Shown in pieces: positions 43,217 to 54,556 of a stretch of DNA of 64,000 nucleotides. The notes below the pieces were generated by a model. It saw nothing but the letters and a program-made list of their open reading frames with translations. It was not told the origin of the DNA and ran no database searches. Each line of letters starts with the position of its first letter. The first letter of the stretch is position 1. Made by a program: the position numbers and the translations under genes. Where the stretch lies: positions 124,279 to 188,278 of the forward strand of contig NMRB01001121.1 in assembly GCA_002633025.1 (NCBI GenBank). Direction: 5' to 3'. This DNA is from Notospermus geniculatus (taxonomy: Eukaryota; Nemertea; Pilidiophora; Heteronemertea; Lineidae).

Positions 43217-44189
43217 CTTAACTTCTCTAGAACTTCTCCACGGCTTAACTTCTCCACGGCTTAACTTCTCCCCGGCGCCCAATCTTAACCATCTTAACTT
43301 CAGTGTTACCATGGTTTTAACTCACAGAAATGGCTTACAGGGATGACTGAACTGAGCTTCCAGATTTAGACACATTTTTGTCACAAAGGTCAAGACTAAT
43401 TCCTCAAATACCTTCTAAATAGACCGACAAAACCCACAAACACGACAATATCAATACGACATTAGAATTCCATTCATTCTGTCTATCCTGGTCAATATTA
43501 AAGTTTATCTAAAATGAATAAATCGTCCCCATTACACGCATGATTTGCACATGCACACACAACAGTAACATATACGTTTTATTCACACCCGATTGAATTG
43601 CATTTCGTTTCGGATCGATCCCCATTTTGAAAACTCCCAGACTGGATAAACATGTACATTATTGAAATTCTACACCTAATTGAACACGAATTCTTATCGT
43701 AAATCAAATCCACGAAATAGGTATTGCCCAATTTTTGGGATGACAAAAAAGACGAAAATAGACCAGGAACAAACAGAATTTTGAAAGGAACAATGTAGCA
43801 GTACATTCCAATACATCTTGATAATGCGCACCGTTTGCAACCAATTTTTTACCTGATTTTTTAAAAATTGTTATAAAGCCTATGGCGTAGTGGATATATA
43901 GGCCTACACCAACAATACATGTAATGGCCACTGTACACGATTCAATTTTCAGGCAATTTTTTAAATTCGAATTGCAGGCCAATTTTGGCTTGAAATGTTG
44001 ATGGACATAAGGCCTATATACTTATGCCTGTTCCACATGGTCATAATTTTGATTGAAGATTCAGAATATGCGGACTGGTATTGGACCCTGATACTCAGCA
44101 TTCTGCCGCCGCTGGTCGGAAAAATGCCAACGGGCACTCGGCCTGAAAGAGTTAACTTTTGTGCAATCGGCCCCAGGTAGCCCTTAAAT
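43217..44189. other. Intergenic stretch, nothing recognised
   Basis: Short repeats of CTTAACTTCTCCACGG near 43240; otherwise no gene or repeat recognised. Confidence 0.4.
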
Positions 44190-44338
44190 TTTCACCTGGG
44201 TGGGTGAAGCAAGCGAGGCAAAGTGACTTGCTCGAGGTCACAAGCGAGCGTGTTTTTTTCTTGCTCAGGACTGGGAATCGAACCCAGGACCCTCTGATCT
44301 GGAGTCCGTCTCACTAACCACCAGACCACGCCGACCCT
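44190..44338 (-). mobile_element. SINE-C (third tRNA-derived type)
   Basis: Head on the minus strand (GGTCTGGTGGTTAGTGAGAC, B box GGTTCGATTCC) followed by a body with GTGACCTCGAGCAAGTCACT and TTGCCTCGC, close in layout to widespread animal SINEs with a GGCAAGTCAC core. Confidence 0.7.
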
Positions 44339-44727
44339 AGGTCAGTGGTATGCACACGGCACTAAGGAAACTTGGCTTCGGACGCATAAAACTTACGTCA
44401 ATTTCACTTCTCCATAATTTCCTGCGTATATTTCTTCCTCGCAGTTATGGCACGCAGGTCTATTGACCAAATCTGCTGGCGTGCTAACAGGTGCAGCCCA
44501 ACAGGAAAACTAAATATTGACGATGAGGAGATCTAATCGATGACAAAACTCGTCAGGATTTTCGAGCACCACCCGTGTATTGGTGGTGTATTTGTAAAGG
44601 ATTTTCTGTTTGACTTTCTGTATGAATCAACATGAACTCTGGATGAACAGGTTGAAGTGAAATCACTGCTTGAGTCAAGTGCTTGTGGTGATTAAATCCA
44701 CCGTGCAGTGCGGGCCGTCGAATAAAT

Positions 44728-45078
44728 GAGGAACCCGCAGAACTACGCCACGACGTGGCGTTGTCAGTGTAAGACCCGGAAGTCCTATTTTCTAACACTA
44801 TTTCCATTTACTTCTTGCCCCAAAATAAACCACTCTCTTTGGTTCAATTTTGATTAAATTACACTGCCCTGTTTCATGTTCAAAGTTCTCCATATGTCAC
44901 TGCTTTGTTTCGTCAGAAATGCCACAGGATGCCAATACTGACAACGTCTTTTGGGGAAATTTCCACGGAAAATTGTGTAGAAAATTGTACACGTGCTTTG
45001 ATGACGTGACGTCAACAGCGAAAAAAGTGACGTCAGTACGTCATTCGGGTCTTATACTGATTGCGCCATCTGCAGACC
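44728..45078. mobile_element. MITE family M1, copy 2 (right-truncated)
   Basis: About 95% identical to 3909-4240 throughout (AACCCGCAGAACTACGCCAC, GACAACGTCTTTTGGGGAAA). Stops at GCGCCATCTGCAG before the right end. Confidence 0.85.
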
Positions 45079-45237
45079 TTTCCAACAGAGACAGCGGCCT
45101 AACAGTTCTCACCATATGACATCGGAAGCTGGCTGCTGACATTGTTAAGCTGGTCAAGTAGCCCATGGGCACAAAAGTTTGGCAACAGAATTGTCTGAGA
45201 GGATGTGTTTGGTAGTGTTATGTCATGCTCGGAAAAT

Positions 45238-45412
45238 CAGGCGTGGATCCAGGGGGTGCACCCGGCGCACGCCCCCCCCCCTTTCGGCCAACAAATCTGT
45301 AAAATTGACCATGAAATTATGAAATTTGGAGCAAAGCATTGAAATTCACCGCAGATTTCAATGTTTCTATCACAGTGCGCCCCTCTTTTCCGAAATCATG
45401 GATCCGCCCCTG
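45238..45412. mobile_element. MITE family M2 (CAG..CTG), copy 2
   Basis: CAGGCGTGGATCCAGGGGGT at the left, GGATCCGCCCCTG at the right. Flanking pentamers AAAAT/AAAGT nearly match. Confidence 0.8.
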
Positions 45413-45939
45413 AAAGTGAGCGGCCATGTCAGTGTGAGAACTAGTAGCCACCATCTTTGTTAGAAAGGTATGTTGACAGCTCCACTGAGCATTCATCAGA
45501 AAAAGGTATTAGCCTACACATAGGCCTCGCGGCAAAGGCTCAACTGAAAATACATCCAAATGGGTTTACATTCACATACTTCAGGGCAATCAGCACTTTC
45601 GTTCCGACGTTCTTCGTCAGCGGAATTCAATATGTTTCGCAACACGTCTCGCAATGTCTCTTTGCCCATCTAAGTAATTAAATTCCCCTCATTAGCAACA
45701 TGAACAGACTAATTAATCATCTGTAGAGCAAATTAATTAGCAGTAATTTTAGAAAATCCGTTTCTTTGGAAGAGAGCTTTGTCAATTTTAAATGAAACCT
45801 GTCACATTTGGTGTCTCTAAGGGAAGAAGATGATTTCAGTCACGTTTGATGGCGTGCTTTTCGACGTTTTTCGTGTAAAATGACCTCCTATGATATTCTT
45901 CACTTTTGTTTTAATGAGATTGTCTTAACACTTCGGGGT

Positions 45940-46165
45940 GTCGGGGTGGCGCAGTGGAAACATCGGCGCCTGCCACCACTGAGGTCGCGGGTTCGATCCC
46001 CGGTCGTGCAAGTGGCTTTATGTGGTAGAGAGGGCGATCTCTCCTCGACATCGTAGGTTTCCTCCGGGTGTCTCCGGTTTCCTCCTACATATCATTAATA
46101 TCGCCCAATATTGTTTGATGGGTAGCTATAATGCCCTAAGTGGGCGCTTGCACTCGTGAGATAAT
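45940..46165 (+). mobile_element. SINE-E (tRNA-derived)
   Basis: A box GGTGGCGCAGTGGAAACA, B box GGGTTCGATCC, then AGGTTTCCTCCGGGTGTCTC and CCTAAGTGGGCGCTTGCACT. Not related in body to SINE-A or SINE-B. Confidence 0.65.
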
Positions 46166-46267
46166 ATTTTTTTAACACTTTCACTACCACGGCATTTTTT
46201 TCAAAAATGAAAATTATGTAATAAATGAAAATTATGTAATAAGATAAGTCTTAAAAGGTAACTTTAA

Positions 46268-46346
46268 TAGAATCTGTTACATTGGTATTCCCTGGAAAGC
46301 TCTCAAAGAGCACTTTCCAATCAATACCTATGTGACATGGTTTCTT
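46268..46346. mobile_element. Hairpin element family H, copy 3
   Basis: ATTGGTATTCCCTGGAAAGC / GCACTTTCCAATCAATACC arms. Confidence 0.75.
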
Positions 46347-46349
46347 TAA

Positions 46350-46432
46350 CACTGTCACATAGGTATTCATTTGAAAGCTCTTAACAAGTACTTCCCACTG
46401 AATACCTACATGACAGGGTTTATGAAAGATTT
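46350..46432. mobile_element. Hairpin element family H, copy 4
   Basis: CTGTCACATAGGTATTCATT / CTGAATACCTACATGACAGG arms; head-to-tail with copy 3. Confidence 0.75.
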
Positions 46433-47570
46433 AAAGCCCCACAGTATTGAATTTTACGATATTTTCAAAAAGTTAGGAGAGTGCACATAGAGGTCCCATA
46501 GCCTCGTGAAGGTCCCCAAAATGCTTGCCTGATACGCACTTCACAGAATCAAGGCCTAGTTTTCAGCACGCATTGGAGAAAACTGCAGGGAGAGCTCTAA
46601 TGTATTCTGACAGAGCGTAGTACATTTTACACTACACTGACGGCGTGACGTCGTGTGAGAATCGCGGCGATGATTTGCGTTTTTCACATTCAATACAGTG
46701 GGGCTTTAAGGACTTGGGAGATTTGTCAATTTCAATGATAAGTGGCAGTGAAGGGGTTAAAGTAATTTGGACAATTAATGGAGATTAATCAAATATTAAT
46801 TATAATTATAAAATAATTATCGCTCGCTTATCAATTTCTATTATCGGTAGTATCGTGAATCCACAAGATTATAAGCTTCAGGCAGATAATGTAGCGACTC
46901 CAAATTTTACACACAACAAAACAGGCCCCACTCCCCTGGGAAAAAAACCTAAAGAGACCATGGCGTAATAGAGTAACACTCAGAAATCTCTCCCTCTCGA
47001 TATATGTTTCGAAAATTTTGTGGACCCACTGATGCCAAATTGAAAGCTGCCTGATGGAAACAACCAACAGCAGACTATTGTAACCCAGACTTTCATTCCT
47101 AGGACTCTCATTCCTTCCACACCAGCTTCGAAATCCCAGAAGGTGTCTCCTCTTCTGAGGAAAGAACTCACACGACGAAGTAAATGTGCAGAGAACTACG
47201 TCAGCATCCAAACTCTTATTGCATCCCACATGTTGTGGATCAAATTCCTTAGTTGCAATATCACAGCACGGAGAAATTCCTTCGCGATCACGCTACACTG
47301 AAATATTCCGAAGATTCACAAATTGTGAGATATCGATTTTTGTTTTTGATACAACCGGAAAAATGATTGGTCCTGGTTATTGAAATTCACCAAAATCCAA
47401 TGAAATACTGTAACACCATGAAAAGCTGAAATCGCACGATGACCGAGCCGAATCGATATATATTTGCGCATTTGAGTATGCAACAGATTCAATGCAGAGC
47501 AGTTTGAATTATAGTTTGAAAGTAAATTTGCTACTGGAATGAAGCCTGTCAATGTGCGATTGATGGAGAA
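46433..47570. other. Intergenic stretch, nothing recognised
   Basis: AT-rich near 46790; chance frames on both strands, none with family likeness. Confidence 0.4.
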
Positions 47571-47574
47571 ATCA

Positions 47575-48198
47575 AAGTTTAAAGTTAAAGTTTGGGTTTA
47601 TAGTCTGATGTCAACAATAGCAGATGTGTCATCCGACTCAACCCATCTGGTGCTCACCAGTCTATCTGGCCTGACGGCCATCTAGCCTGGTTCGAATCCA
47701 TCACATTTCCCATTTCTGAGGGGGTGAGAGCCTCAGCCAATCATCGGGGCGTGAAGGAAAATCGACGTGCCAATCAAAATCCATGTTACAAATTCGAGCG
47801 TGAAGAGCAAAGAAAGTATCCAACGGTGATTTGTTTCGCGAGTTCTGATTGGCTCGGAGGCTGGGTCAAGTAGGGGTCAGGTTCATTAATAATTTATGCA
47901 TTAACGGAAAAGATGACATGATTCGGACAAGGCTAAAGACGGAGTCCGTCGATAGCCTTGTTTGGACAAGATGACTCAACCCAACTTTGATCGCTCCTGA
48001 AAACCTTTCAGTGGAACTCAGAGGGGCTGCTTATTCAGTTCCCAATCCTGATTGGTACACATTTCTACACCTGGGCGGAGTGAGGCAAGGTAGGCAAAGA
48101 CACCTTCCAGAGTCGTTGCATGCTGATATTGGAATTCAAACCCGGGACCACATGACCACTACCAGAGACCCAAGGCACTAGACCACCACAGCTCCTAT
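47575..48198 (-). mobile_element. SINE-B, copy 3, split by an insertion
   Basis: Tail block (TTTGGGTTTATAGTCTGATG) at 47589-47645. Remaining body and head at 47973-48198 (CCTTTCAGTGGAACTCAG, ACACCTGGGCGGAG, ATTCAAACCCGGGACC, GACCACCACAGC). The middle is the insertion at 47646-47972. Confidence 0.8.
47646..47972. mobile_element. 327-bp insertion with 11-bp flanking duplication
   Basis: GACTCAACCCA is present at both edges (47635-47645, 47973-47983). Inside, the two ends carry related inverted blocks (GCCATCTAGCCTGGTTCGAA / TCTTTAGCCTTGTCCGAATC). The right end also folds on itself (GGACAAGGCTAAAGACGGA). Confidence 0.65.
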
Positions 48199-48245
48199 GC
48201 CACCGCGAGTCTTAAGAGCCTAGTGTTGATCGGCCATGTCAGGTG

Positions 48246-48655
48246 GCAGGTCCAAGTTTCGAATCTAGGCTGGACCAATGATTTTGGAGTCTCACACCGA
48301 CAGCGGGATTCGAACCTCGGCCCACATGACTGCTAGCCAGAGACATAAGCCAGGGTTTCTGCCAGAGGGTAAAATTCCGTACCCTTAAATTTTTCCAGGG
48401 TACGGATCCGTACCCTCAAAAACGTTGGGTAACCATTTTTCCATGACATGCCGGATGAAACCAAACAACCGGCATGATCGGCATGGGGATTTTATGCTTC
48501 AAAATACGCCTAAAATGGCACCAAACGTCATTTAAAACCTTTTAAAAAATCAACGAAAAAAATTTTGTTTTTTTCAAAAAAAATTTTTTTGGTCCGTACC
48601 CTCTTTTTTTTTTCTGGCGGAAACCCTGTAAGCCACTACACCACTACGGCTCCAA
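48246..48655 (-). mobile_element. SINE-B, copy 4, head split by a MITE
   Basis: GTCTCACACCGACAGCGGGA, TTCGAACCTCGGCCCACATG, then after the 278-bp MITE CCACTACACCACTACGGC. Removing the MITE and one TAAGC restores the head. Confidence 0.75.
48351..48628. mobile_element. 278-bp CAG..CTG MITE
   Basis: Ends CAGGGTTTCTGCCAGA and CAGGGTTTCCGCCAGA inverted; TAAGC on both sides (48346-48350, 48629-48633). The interior has GGGTACGGATCCGTACCCT and poly-A/T runs. Confidence 0.85.
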
Positions 48656-48686
48656 TGACGTCTTTCACTGCCAATGACATCCTGAG

Positions 48687-48777
48687 AACATCAGCAGTTA
48701 TAGTGCTTGCTCCCTTCGTCACCGTTGTGTGCAGTGACGAAGGAAGCGAGCGCTAGCACCCCTGATCTTCTCAGGAT
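48687..48777. repeat. ~90-bp hairpin
   Basis: TCCTGAGAACATCAGCAGTT...GTGCTTGCTCCCTTCGTCAC pairs with GTGACGAAGGAAGCGAGCGC...CTTCTCAGGA around a ~10-bp loop. Confidence 0.75.
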
Positions 48778-48789
48778 GTGCCAATGATG

Positions 48790-49245
48790 GCCTTTCTTCA
48801 AAATTTTAAAATGTGTCAAAATAGACTGAAGTTATCAAGTCAAATATGAGTGTCAATATATACGTTCGAACTTTCTTAATAACAGCATTACCAATATGAA
48901 AGGCAAATAGCAGACATATTCCAATACAAGTCAATCGAGTCGTCTATCACTGAGATAATTACTTTTGTAAACAAGACTGTCGCGAACGTTGCAATTTATT
49001 CATAGGCGGGTGCGAAATCAACACTTATTCTATCATTAACTGTCAGGGGTTACAGACCGAAGTAATACTTCGATATTCCTCCGATTTTCTCGCGATCAAT
49101 CATTAGCTATGTCAACAGACGGCGATCTATATACATCGCCTGCGCTGTTTTGTCGGGACAGACCTGAAGGTATGGTGTGACCGAGTTGAAATATCAGCTC
49201 TGAGTTTGAGGGACCCAGTTCTATTCCTGATCATTTAGTAGAGAT
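48790..49245. other. Intergenic stretch, nothing recognised
   Basis: No frame or repeat recognised. Confidence 0.35.
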
Positions 49246-49562
49246 TTTTCCATCAGTACCAAAGCCAAAGCATTATTGGCCCTGGTAAGTATTGAAGAGG
49301 CCATCTCAAGCTACTCATGTTCCTCACTTGGATGGGGTCTTTTACTTGCGCTTGCAAAGGCACAAGGTACAAGGCACCATGGCTTACTGTCCCATGCGAC
49401 GGACTGAAGATCCAGGGATGATTTATCCCCTAAGGCACCACAACCTTCTGTCCTAGGCAGTGGTCTAAAGAGCCAGGGATGACTAATCCCATATGGCCAA
49501 GGTTTGATTCAAACCCGGCACCTGCCTTTTGCTAAGCAGGCGTGATAACCACAAGGCTACTA
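49246..49562 (-). mobile_element. SINE-A, full length with internal duplication
   Basis: Tail TTTTTCCATCAGTACCAAAG, body, then the AAGANCCAGGGATGA.TNATCCC block appears twice before the head (GGTTTGATTCAAACCCGG). Confidence 0.9.
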
Positions 49563-49568
49563 TTTGTA

Positions 49569-49845
49569 TTTTTTCCATCAGGGCTGAAGCCATAACATTA
49601 TTGGCCCTGATAGGTGGAAGAGGCCATCTCTAGCTACTCATGTTCCTCACTTGGATGGAGTCTTTTACTTGCCGCTCAAAAGGTGCACGGTACAAGGTGC
49701 CAAGCCTGCTCTCCCATACGAGGACCGAACAGCCAACGCCAGGACTGAAGAGCCACGGATGATTGAATCCATGGCCTGGGATTCGAACCTGGGACCTGCC
49801 GCTTCCTAAGCGGACGTGATAACCACTAGGCTATCACGGCTCTTC
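49569..49845 (-). mobile_element. SINE-A, full length
   Basis: Follows the previous copy within 7 bp, same orientation. Head intact (GGATTCGAACCTGGGACC, GATAACCACTAGGCTATCAC); the donor-like motif is lost (GATAGGTGG). Confidence 0.9.
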
Positions 49846-49849
49846 AGGG

Positions 49850-50930
49850 AGTGGTCTTACTACACTAGACTACTGCTAATGACACCTTCATGCACGCAGC
49901 AAGAAAAGCAAATTGGCACTTCTTCGAAAACACACACGCCGTCCGGATCCGTATACCGCAGTAAAACCCAACTGACAACGAGATCCCAGTGTTGACGCGT
50001 GTCTAACTGAGGTCAGACGAAGGAGAGGCAAATATTTACGAAACACTTCAAATCGAGTACGGGTCATGTTTTCAACTCACTCCCCGTTTTATGTTATTTG
50101 CACAGTGGGTGTTGAAGACTCTTGTTGGTTGTCGAGGAAATTTTATGGCGTTTACTTAAACAGGTCATCTTTCATTTCACTTGATAAAACAAAAATTTAA
50201 AAAAAACGTAAATGGCAGTTGTAGAGAAAAACTGTCTTTCAATAGTAAAAGACAATTAACTTTACTTCATCAGAGGGTGTACGGACGATTGTGGTAATAG
50301 GCCCATACTCATGTACTAAAAGCATAATCGTGTTCAATAAGGCTGGTACTCTATCTGCCCATGCTCCCCATTGAATTTGAGTGGAGTTAAGCGTTGATGT
50401 TTATCATGCAAGTGTACAAGGGCCTAAGGGGGGCATTTTTGCCCCCTTGTCCCTATGTTAACTATGGGCCTGCCTACAGACTACTACACAAAATCGTAGA
50501 AGAGGTCCCCATCTGAAGCTCATTTGCTTCATATATTTCATTTCTGCTACACGCTACGCCTGGTTAGCATTGGGTTCTTGAAGAAAATAGCAATAATCGT
50601 TGGAGTAAATATTACGCTTTAAATTGCATCATACTACACATGTGCACTTTGTCTAGGAAAAGTGAAATATAGAGCCATCAAAGCCCGAAATCTGTATAAA
50701 CAATTGTAGTCACGTGCACAACACTGGATCAACAGGATAATGAGTTGATTATACAGAGTTAAAGGAGACGGTCAATACAGCACACACATCAACGATCACA
50801 AATCAGATTAAGTGATCACTAAGAGTGCTCATCTTGGATGACGTCGCCTGGACACCGTTTGTGTACGTTTGGTACATATTGTGTGAAATGCCATGAGCTG
50901 TCAGAGTGGTGTAGTCAGAAAAATATCCAA
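49850..50930. other. Intergenic stretch, nothing recognised
   Basis: A small GGGGGCATTTTTGCCCCC hairpin near 50428; no gene signal. Confidence 0.4.
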
Positions 50931-50932
50931 GA

Positions 50933-51170
50933 AAAATAGTGCCAATGGCACTGTGCCCGCTTGGCTTGAAGCACAGTGGTGGGAATCATCAGCAACCCCA
51001 TAAAAGCCATTTAGGTACAAACATGCCAAATTGCCATATTAATCTCTTGACTAAGAACATGCAAACCATTAGAAGAAGAGACAAATTCGTAATTTCAGGT
51101 GAACTTTGACCTCTGTGACCTTGAAAAGTAGGTCAAATTAAAAACTCGGGTACTATATCTTATGTATCCT
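50933..51170. repeat. Family N repeat (nuclear-receptor half-sites), left part, runs into gap
   Basis: Starts like 61272 (AGTGCCAATGGCACTGTGCC) and carries TGACCTCTGTGACCTTGAAA with AGGTCA at 51130. Cut by the gap. Confidence 0.75.
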
Positions 51171-51305
51171 NNNNNNNNNNNNNNNNNNNNNNNNNNNNNN
51201 NNNNNNNNNNNNNNNNNNNNNNNNNNNNNNNNNNNNNNNNNNNNNNNNNNNNNNNNNNNNNNNNNNNNNNNNNNNNNNNNNNNNNNNNNNNNNNNNNNNN
51301 NNNNN
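51171..51305. other. Assembly gap (135 n)
   Basis: Undetermined bases between family N and a 39-bp tandem repeat. Confidence 0.99.
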
Positions 51306-51520
51306 ATCAAAAGAACTGAGGGCCCAGCAATACAGGGGATTGAGATCAAAAGAACTGAGGGTCCAGCAATACAGGGGATTGAGATCAAAAGAACCGAGGG
51401 CCAAGCAATACACGGGATTGAGATCAAAAGAACTGAGGGTCCAGCAATACAGGGGATTGAGATCAAAAGAACTGAGGGCCCAGCAATACACAGAGTGCAC
51501 TGAGATCAAAAGAACTGAGG
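51306..51520. repeat. 39-bp minisatellite, about five units
   Basis: Unit ATCAAAAGAACTGAGGG.CC plus AGCAATACAGGGGATTGAG, last units diverged. Being a multiple of three it keeps frames open artificially. Confidence 0.93.
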
Positions 51521-51589
51521 CCAAACACCAGAGAGTAGCATACACAGATGGGCTTGAAATAAAAGAAACGAATTTAGCATGATGAGCAC

Positions 51590-51895
51590 AGGTGAAGGCA
51601 GTTACATGTATGAAAGCATTTTTCAGAATAAAACATCAAGTGATCCGATTGTCATGTAATGTTGAAGACCTGATGGCGTAGTAGAACAGAGGTAAATTTC
51701 TGTTGTCGTAGGCTCAGGGCCATTGCAAAAACTCCCTACTGTCAAGCCCAGGGCCAGAAAGATGTAGCATTTAGCTTCGCTGAAGGCAGTTATGAAAGCA
51801 TTTTGCACAAAACAACATTGAGTGATCCGACAGTTGTAAAATGTTGAAAAACTGACGACGTAGTAGAAAGAGGTGAATTTCCGTCCGTCGTTTCC
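51590..51895. repeat. Direct duplication, ~110-bp units 188 bp apart
   Basis: GAAGGCAGTTA...GAAAGCATTTT, AGTGATCCGA, GACG/TACGTAGTAGAA-like and AATTTC.GT..GTCG blocks occur at 51594-51705 and 51782-51890. Confidence 0.7.
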
Positions 51896-52424
51896 ACTTG
51901 CACTGATTTCACAGCCCAGCAGGTTCCCACTCCAAACCTGCATCCACTTCCTTTATCAGATAAATTGCTTTTAAATTGAATTGCGCTGCGTTGTATAAAT
52001 AGATTTAAATTGGTTCTAGCCCGTGCTCGCGACATCGTTGACGATGTGACTCTCATGGTAAATACGTTAAACCGATGCATTAAGGATATCTTTACGTTTG
52101 TAAGCCTACGCCCATATATAGTTGATTAAAAACGTCTTTTATTTGAAAGGTTTGGATCATTCTATCATGTGAAACCGAGACTATATACATGTATAGGGTC
52201 ACGTATTCGAAAAAAAACATTGTATCATACACAAAACTGATGGCTCACCGTCTCAAACTCACTGTGAAGCCTCAGTTAACCGGCGTGTCCACTGACTGTG
52301 TTATCGCAGCCTTAGGCCTTAAAAGTACTGTCAAATTCAACTTCGTCCATTTTGGAAGAGAGCACTCTGGTAGACAATGAGATTAACCAATGAGCGATGC
52401 CATGATACCTAAATCATATTTTTC

Positions 52425-52638
52425 ATCATCATCATCATAACCCTGTGGGATTTTTTCCTGAAGGTATGGAATCCATGCTGCAGGCCACCTGCTGGGGTTT
52501 TTAAGAGACACAGCATTTAGTTCCAAATGCCAGACCCTCAAAATTTCGCAAAATTTCTCACCCGGTATCGAACTCAGGCTGATCGATTGCATTTTGCATG
52601 GTCTTCAAACGTGCTAACCACTCGACCACAGGGCTTAA
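52425..52638 (-). mobile_element. SINE-D, copy 1
   Basis: Minus-strand head (GTGGTCGAGTGGTTAGCACG, B box AGTTCGATACC) followed by AAATTTTGCGAAATTTTGAG and a GGTGGCCTGCAG body. Same layout as the better copy at 63233. Confidence 0.65.
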
Positions 52639-52639
52639 A

Positions 52640-53050
52640 ATCTCCCATTTCGTCTGCCCAATCGATCAGTCCAACCACTGTCCCTGACATCTCTAAAATA
52701 GCTCTATTTCATAAAACTAAACAGTGATAAATGCGTCTGTCTTGTTTGATTGGTGGTGATTTCAGTATTGAAGAATTATAGCTTTATACATGTACATCTT
52801 TCACTGAAATTGACAATATATTATGGTTTTCGTACACATAATAACAATCGTACGTCATTTCTATGTGCTATTCTTTCAATATAAATCTCATATTTGGTTA
52901 TCTTGCATTGGAAATCTCGATATATAATTCCTTTATGGAAGAGCGATTTGGGCCATTTTCAACTTTTGTCAGTTTCATTAGTTCCTGAAAACCATTATGA
53001 TTTAACCCTTTTTCTGCCAATATGTATTATTATTTTTCATTTTTTATTTT
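52640..53050. other. AT-rich stretch, nothing recognised
   Basis: No gene or repeat recognised. Confidence 0.35.
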
Positions 53051-53058
53051 CCAGTATG

Positions 53059-53171
53059 CAGGCCTTTCCGTTTGACGGGCGTAAAAATGTGCATGCGCCT
53101 CGCAAACAATAGAAATTCTATTGTTTGCAAGGAGCATGCACATTTTCGTGCCCGTCAAACGGAAAGGCCTG
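53059..53171. mobile_element. 113-bp near-perfect palindrome with AGTATG duplication
   Basis: CAGGCCTTTCCGTTTGACGG reads identically from both ends. Arms of 56 bp meet with virtually no loop at AGAAATTCT. AGTATG flanks both sides (53053-53058, 53172-53177), so it is a transposed foldback. Confidence 0.9.
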
Positions 53172-53187
53172 AGTATGTATTTTTTTA

Positions 53188-53453
53188 GCCCTGATAGCCG
53201 AGTGGTTATCACGTCCGCTCAGCAAGCGGCAGGTCCCGGGTTTGAATCCAACCCAGGCCATATGGGATTTCATTCCTGGCTCTTCACGTCCTTAGCATGG
53301 GACAGTGAGCCATGGTGCCTTGTACCCTGTGTCTTTGCAAGGGCAAGTAAAAGACCTCATCCAAGTGAGGAACATGAGTAGCTTGAGATGGCCTCTTCCA
53401 TACTTACCAGGGCCAATAATGCTATGGCTTCGTCCCTGACGGAAAAATCTAAG
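53188..53453 (+). mobile_element. SINE-A, full length, plus orientation
   Basis: Best plus-strand copy: head CCTGATAGCCGAGTGGTTAT, anticodon-like loop CAGCAAGC, B box GGGTTTGAATCC, body, tail GACGGAAAAATCTAAGAC. The head folds like a tRNA with a CCGCT(TAGCA)AGCGG-type anticodon arm in better copies (AGC, alanine-like). Confidence 0.92.
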
Positions 53454-53492
53454 ACAAAATGTAGACACAAAATTATTTTTCATCAACATTAC

Positions 53493-53733
53493 GTGGCCGA
53501 TGCCATAACATTTGGCCCTGGTAAGTATGGAAGAGGCCATCTCAAGCTTCTCATGTTCCTCACTTGGATGGGGTCTTTTACTTGCCTTTGTAAAGGTACA
53601 AGGCAGCCTGGCCTACTGTCCCAACTGACAGACTGAAGAGCCAGGGATGATTTATCACATATGGCCTAGGCTGGATTCGAACCCGTGACGGGCCATTTAA
53701 GCGGACGAAATAACCACTACGCTATCAAGGCTT
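53493..53733 (-). mobile_element. SINE-A, inverted partner
   Basis: GGCCGATGCCATAACATTTG through head GATAACC-type (AAATAACCACTACGCTATC). Tail-to-tail with the copy at 53188. Confidence 0.88.
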
Positions 53734-53894
53734 CGTAACAGTACCAGATCAATGCAAAGGCAATCTGACACCATTGTTGATCATTCAGGGGCATCCGCTA
53801 GGTTTTTCTAGACTGCTGCGCACAAGAATTCCCTATAGGCCCAAACTCTGTGTAGTCAGAAAAACACCATTAATTGTGATAATGAAATGGTCAA

Positions 53895-54556
53895 TGGACC
53901 ATGTGCTCACCTGGGTGAAGGTACCAGAAAAACAAATGACAAATGTTAAATCAAAATGTTCCAGGGTCATGTATCCTCATTAGATGCACCTGATAAAAAT
54001 TTGGAGACAATCCAGTTACAGTTCAGGAGTTACTGGACTTAGAACTTTGGTTTTGGCCACCTGCTGGCCAAGCGGAGAATCGAATCGGACCGAAAAGTGG
54101 TGTCATAGGTCACCTAACATGATAGGGGTGTACATGTACCAAGTTTCAAGTCAATAGCCCAAGCAGTTACGAAATGTGCCACCAAATGACTAAGTTTGAA
54201 CTTTGACCTCTGTGACCTTGAAAAGTAGGTCAAATCAAAAACCCGTTATATATGTAATGTACCCTCATTAGATACACCTATGATAAAAATTTGGAGGTGA
54301 TCCAGTCATTAGTTCAGGAGTTATTGCACTTTTTGTGTTTTTGGTTTCCGCCACCTGGTGGCCAAGCTAAGAGTCGAATCGAACCGAAACTTGGTGTCAT
54401 AGGTCATTTGACCTAGGGGTATATATGTACCAAGTTTCAGATCAATAGCTCCAGCGGTTACGAAACGTGCCCTGCTAACGGACGACGACGGACAACGGAC
54501 GACGACGGACGACGGACGCAGACCCACGACATAAGCTCACTCCAGGTGAGCTAAAA
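53895..54556. repeat. Family N repeat, two-unit copy
   Basis: Two units 287 bp apart (ACCCTCATTAGATACACC, GATAAAAATTTGGAG, GCCACCTGGTGGCCAAGC). DR3/ER8 half-sites at 54204-54232. The right end is a GACGACGGACGACGGAC run and the CTCACTCCAGGTGAGC hairpin; the left end has GTGCTCACCTGGGTGAAGG, its inverted counterpart. Confidence 0.75.

Noticed and set aside
45940-46015. Functional tRNA
   Set aside because: B box is good but acceptor and D arms do not close; followed by a repeated body, so SINE-E head.
50428-50446. GGGGGCATTTTTGCCCCC as a terminator-like hairpin
   Set aside because: No transcription unit nearby; intrinsic terminators are not expected in this type of genome.
51095-51545. Long frames through the second gap with repeated peptide
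   Set aside because: Same artefact: gap plus 39-bp minisatellite.
53188-53265. tRNA gene on the plus strand
   Set aside because: A and B boxes and an anticodon-like arm are present, but the acceptor stem does not pair and the sequence continues into a SINE body repeated over twenty times.
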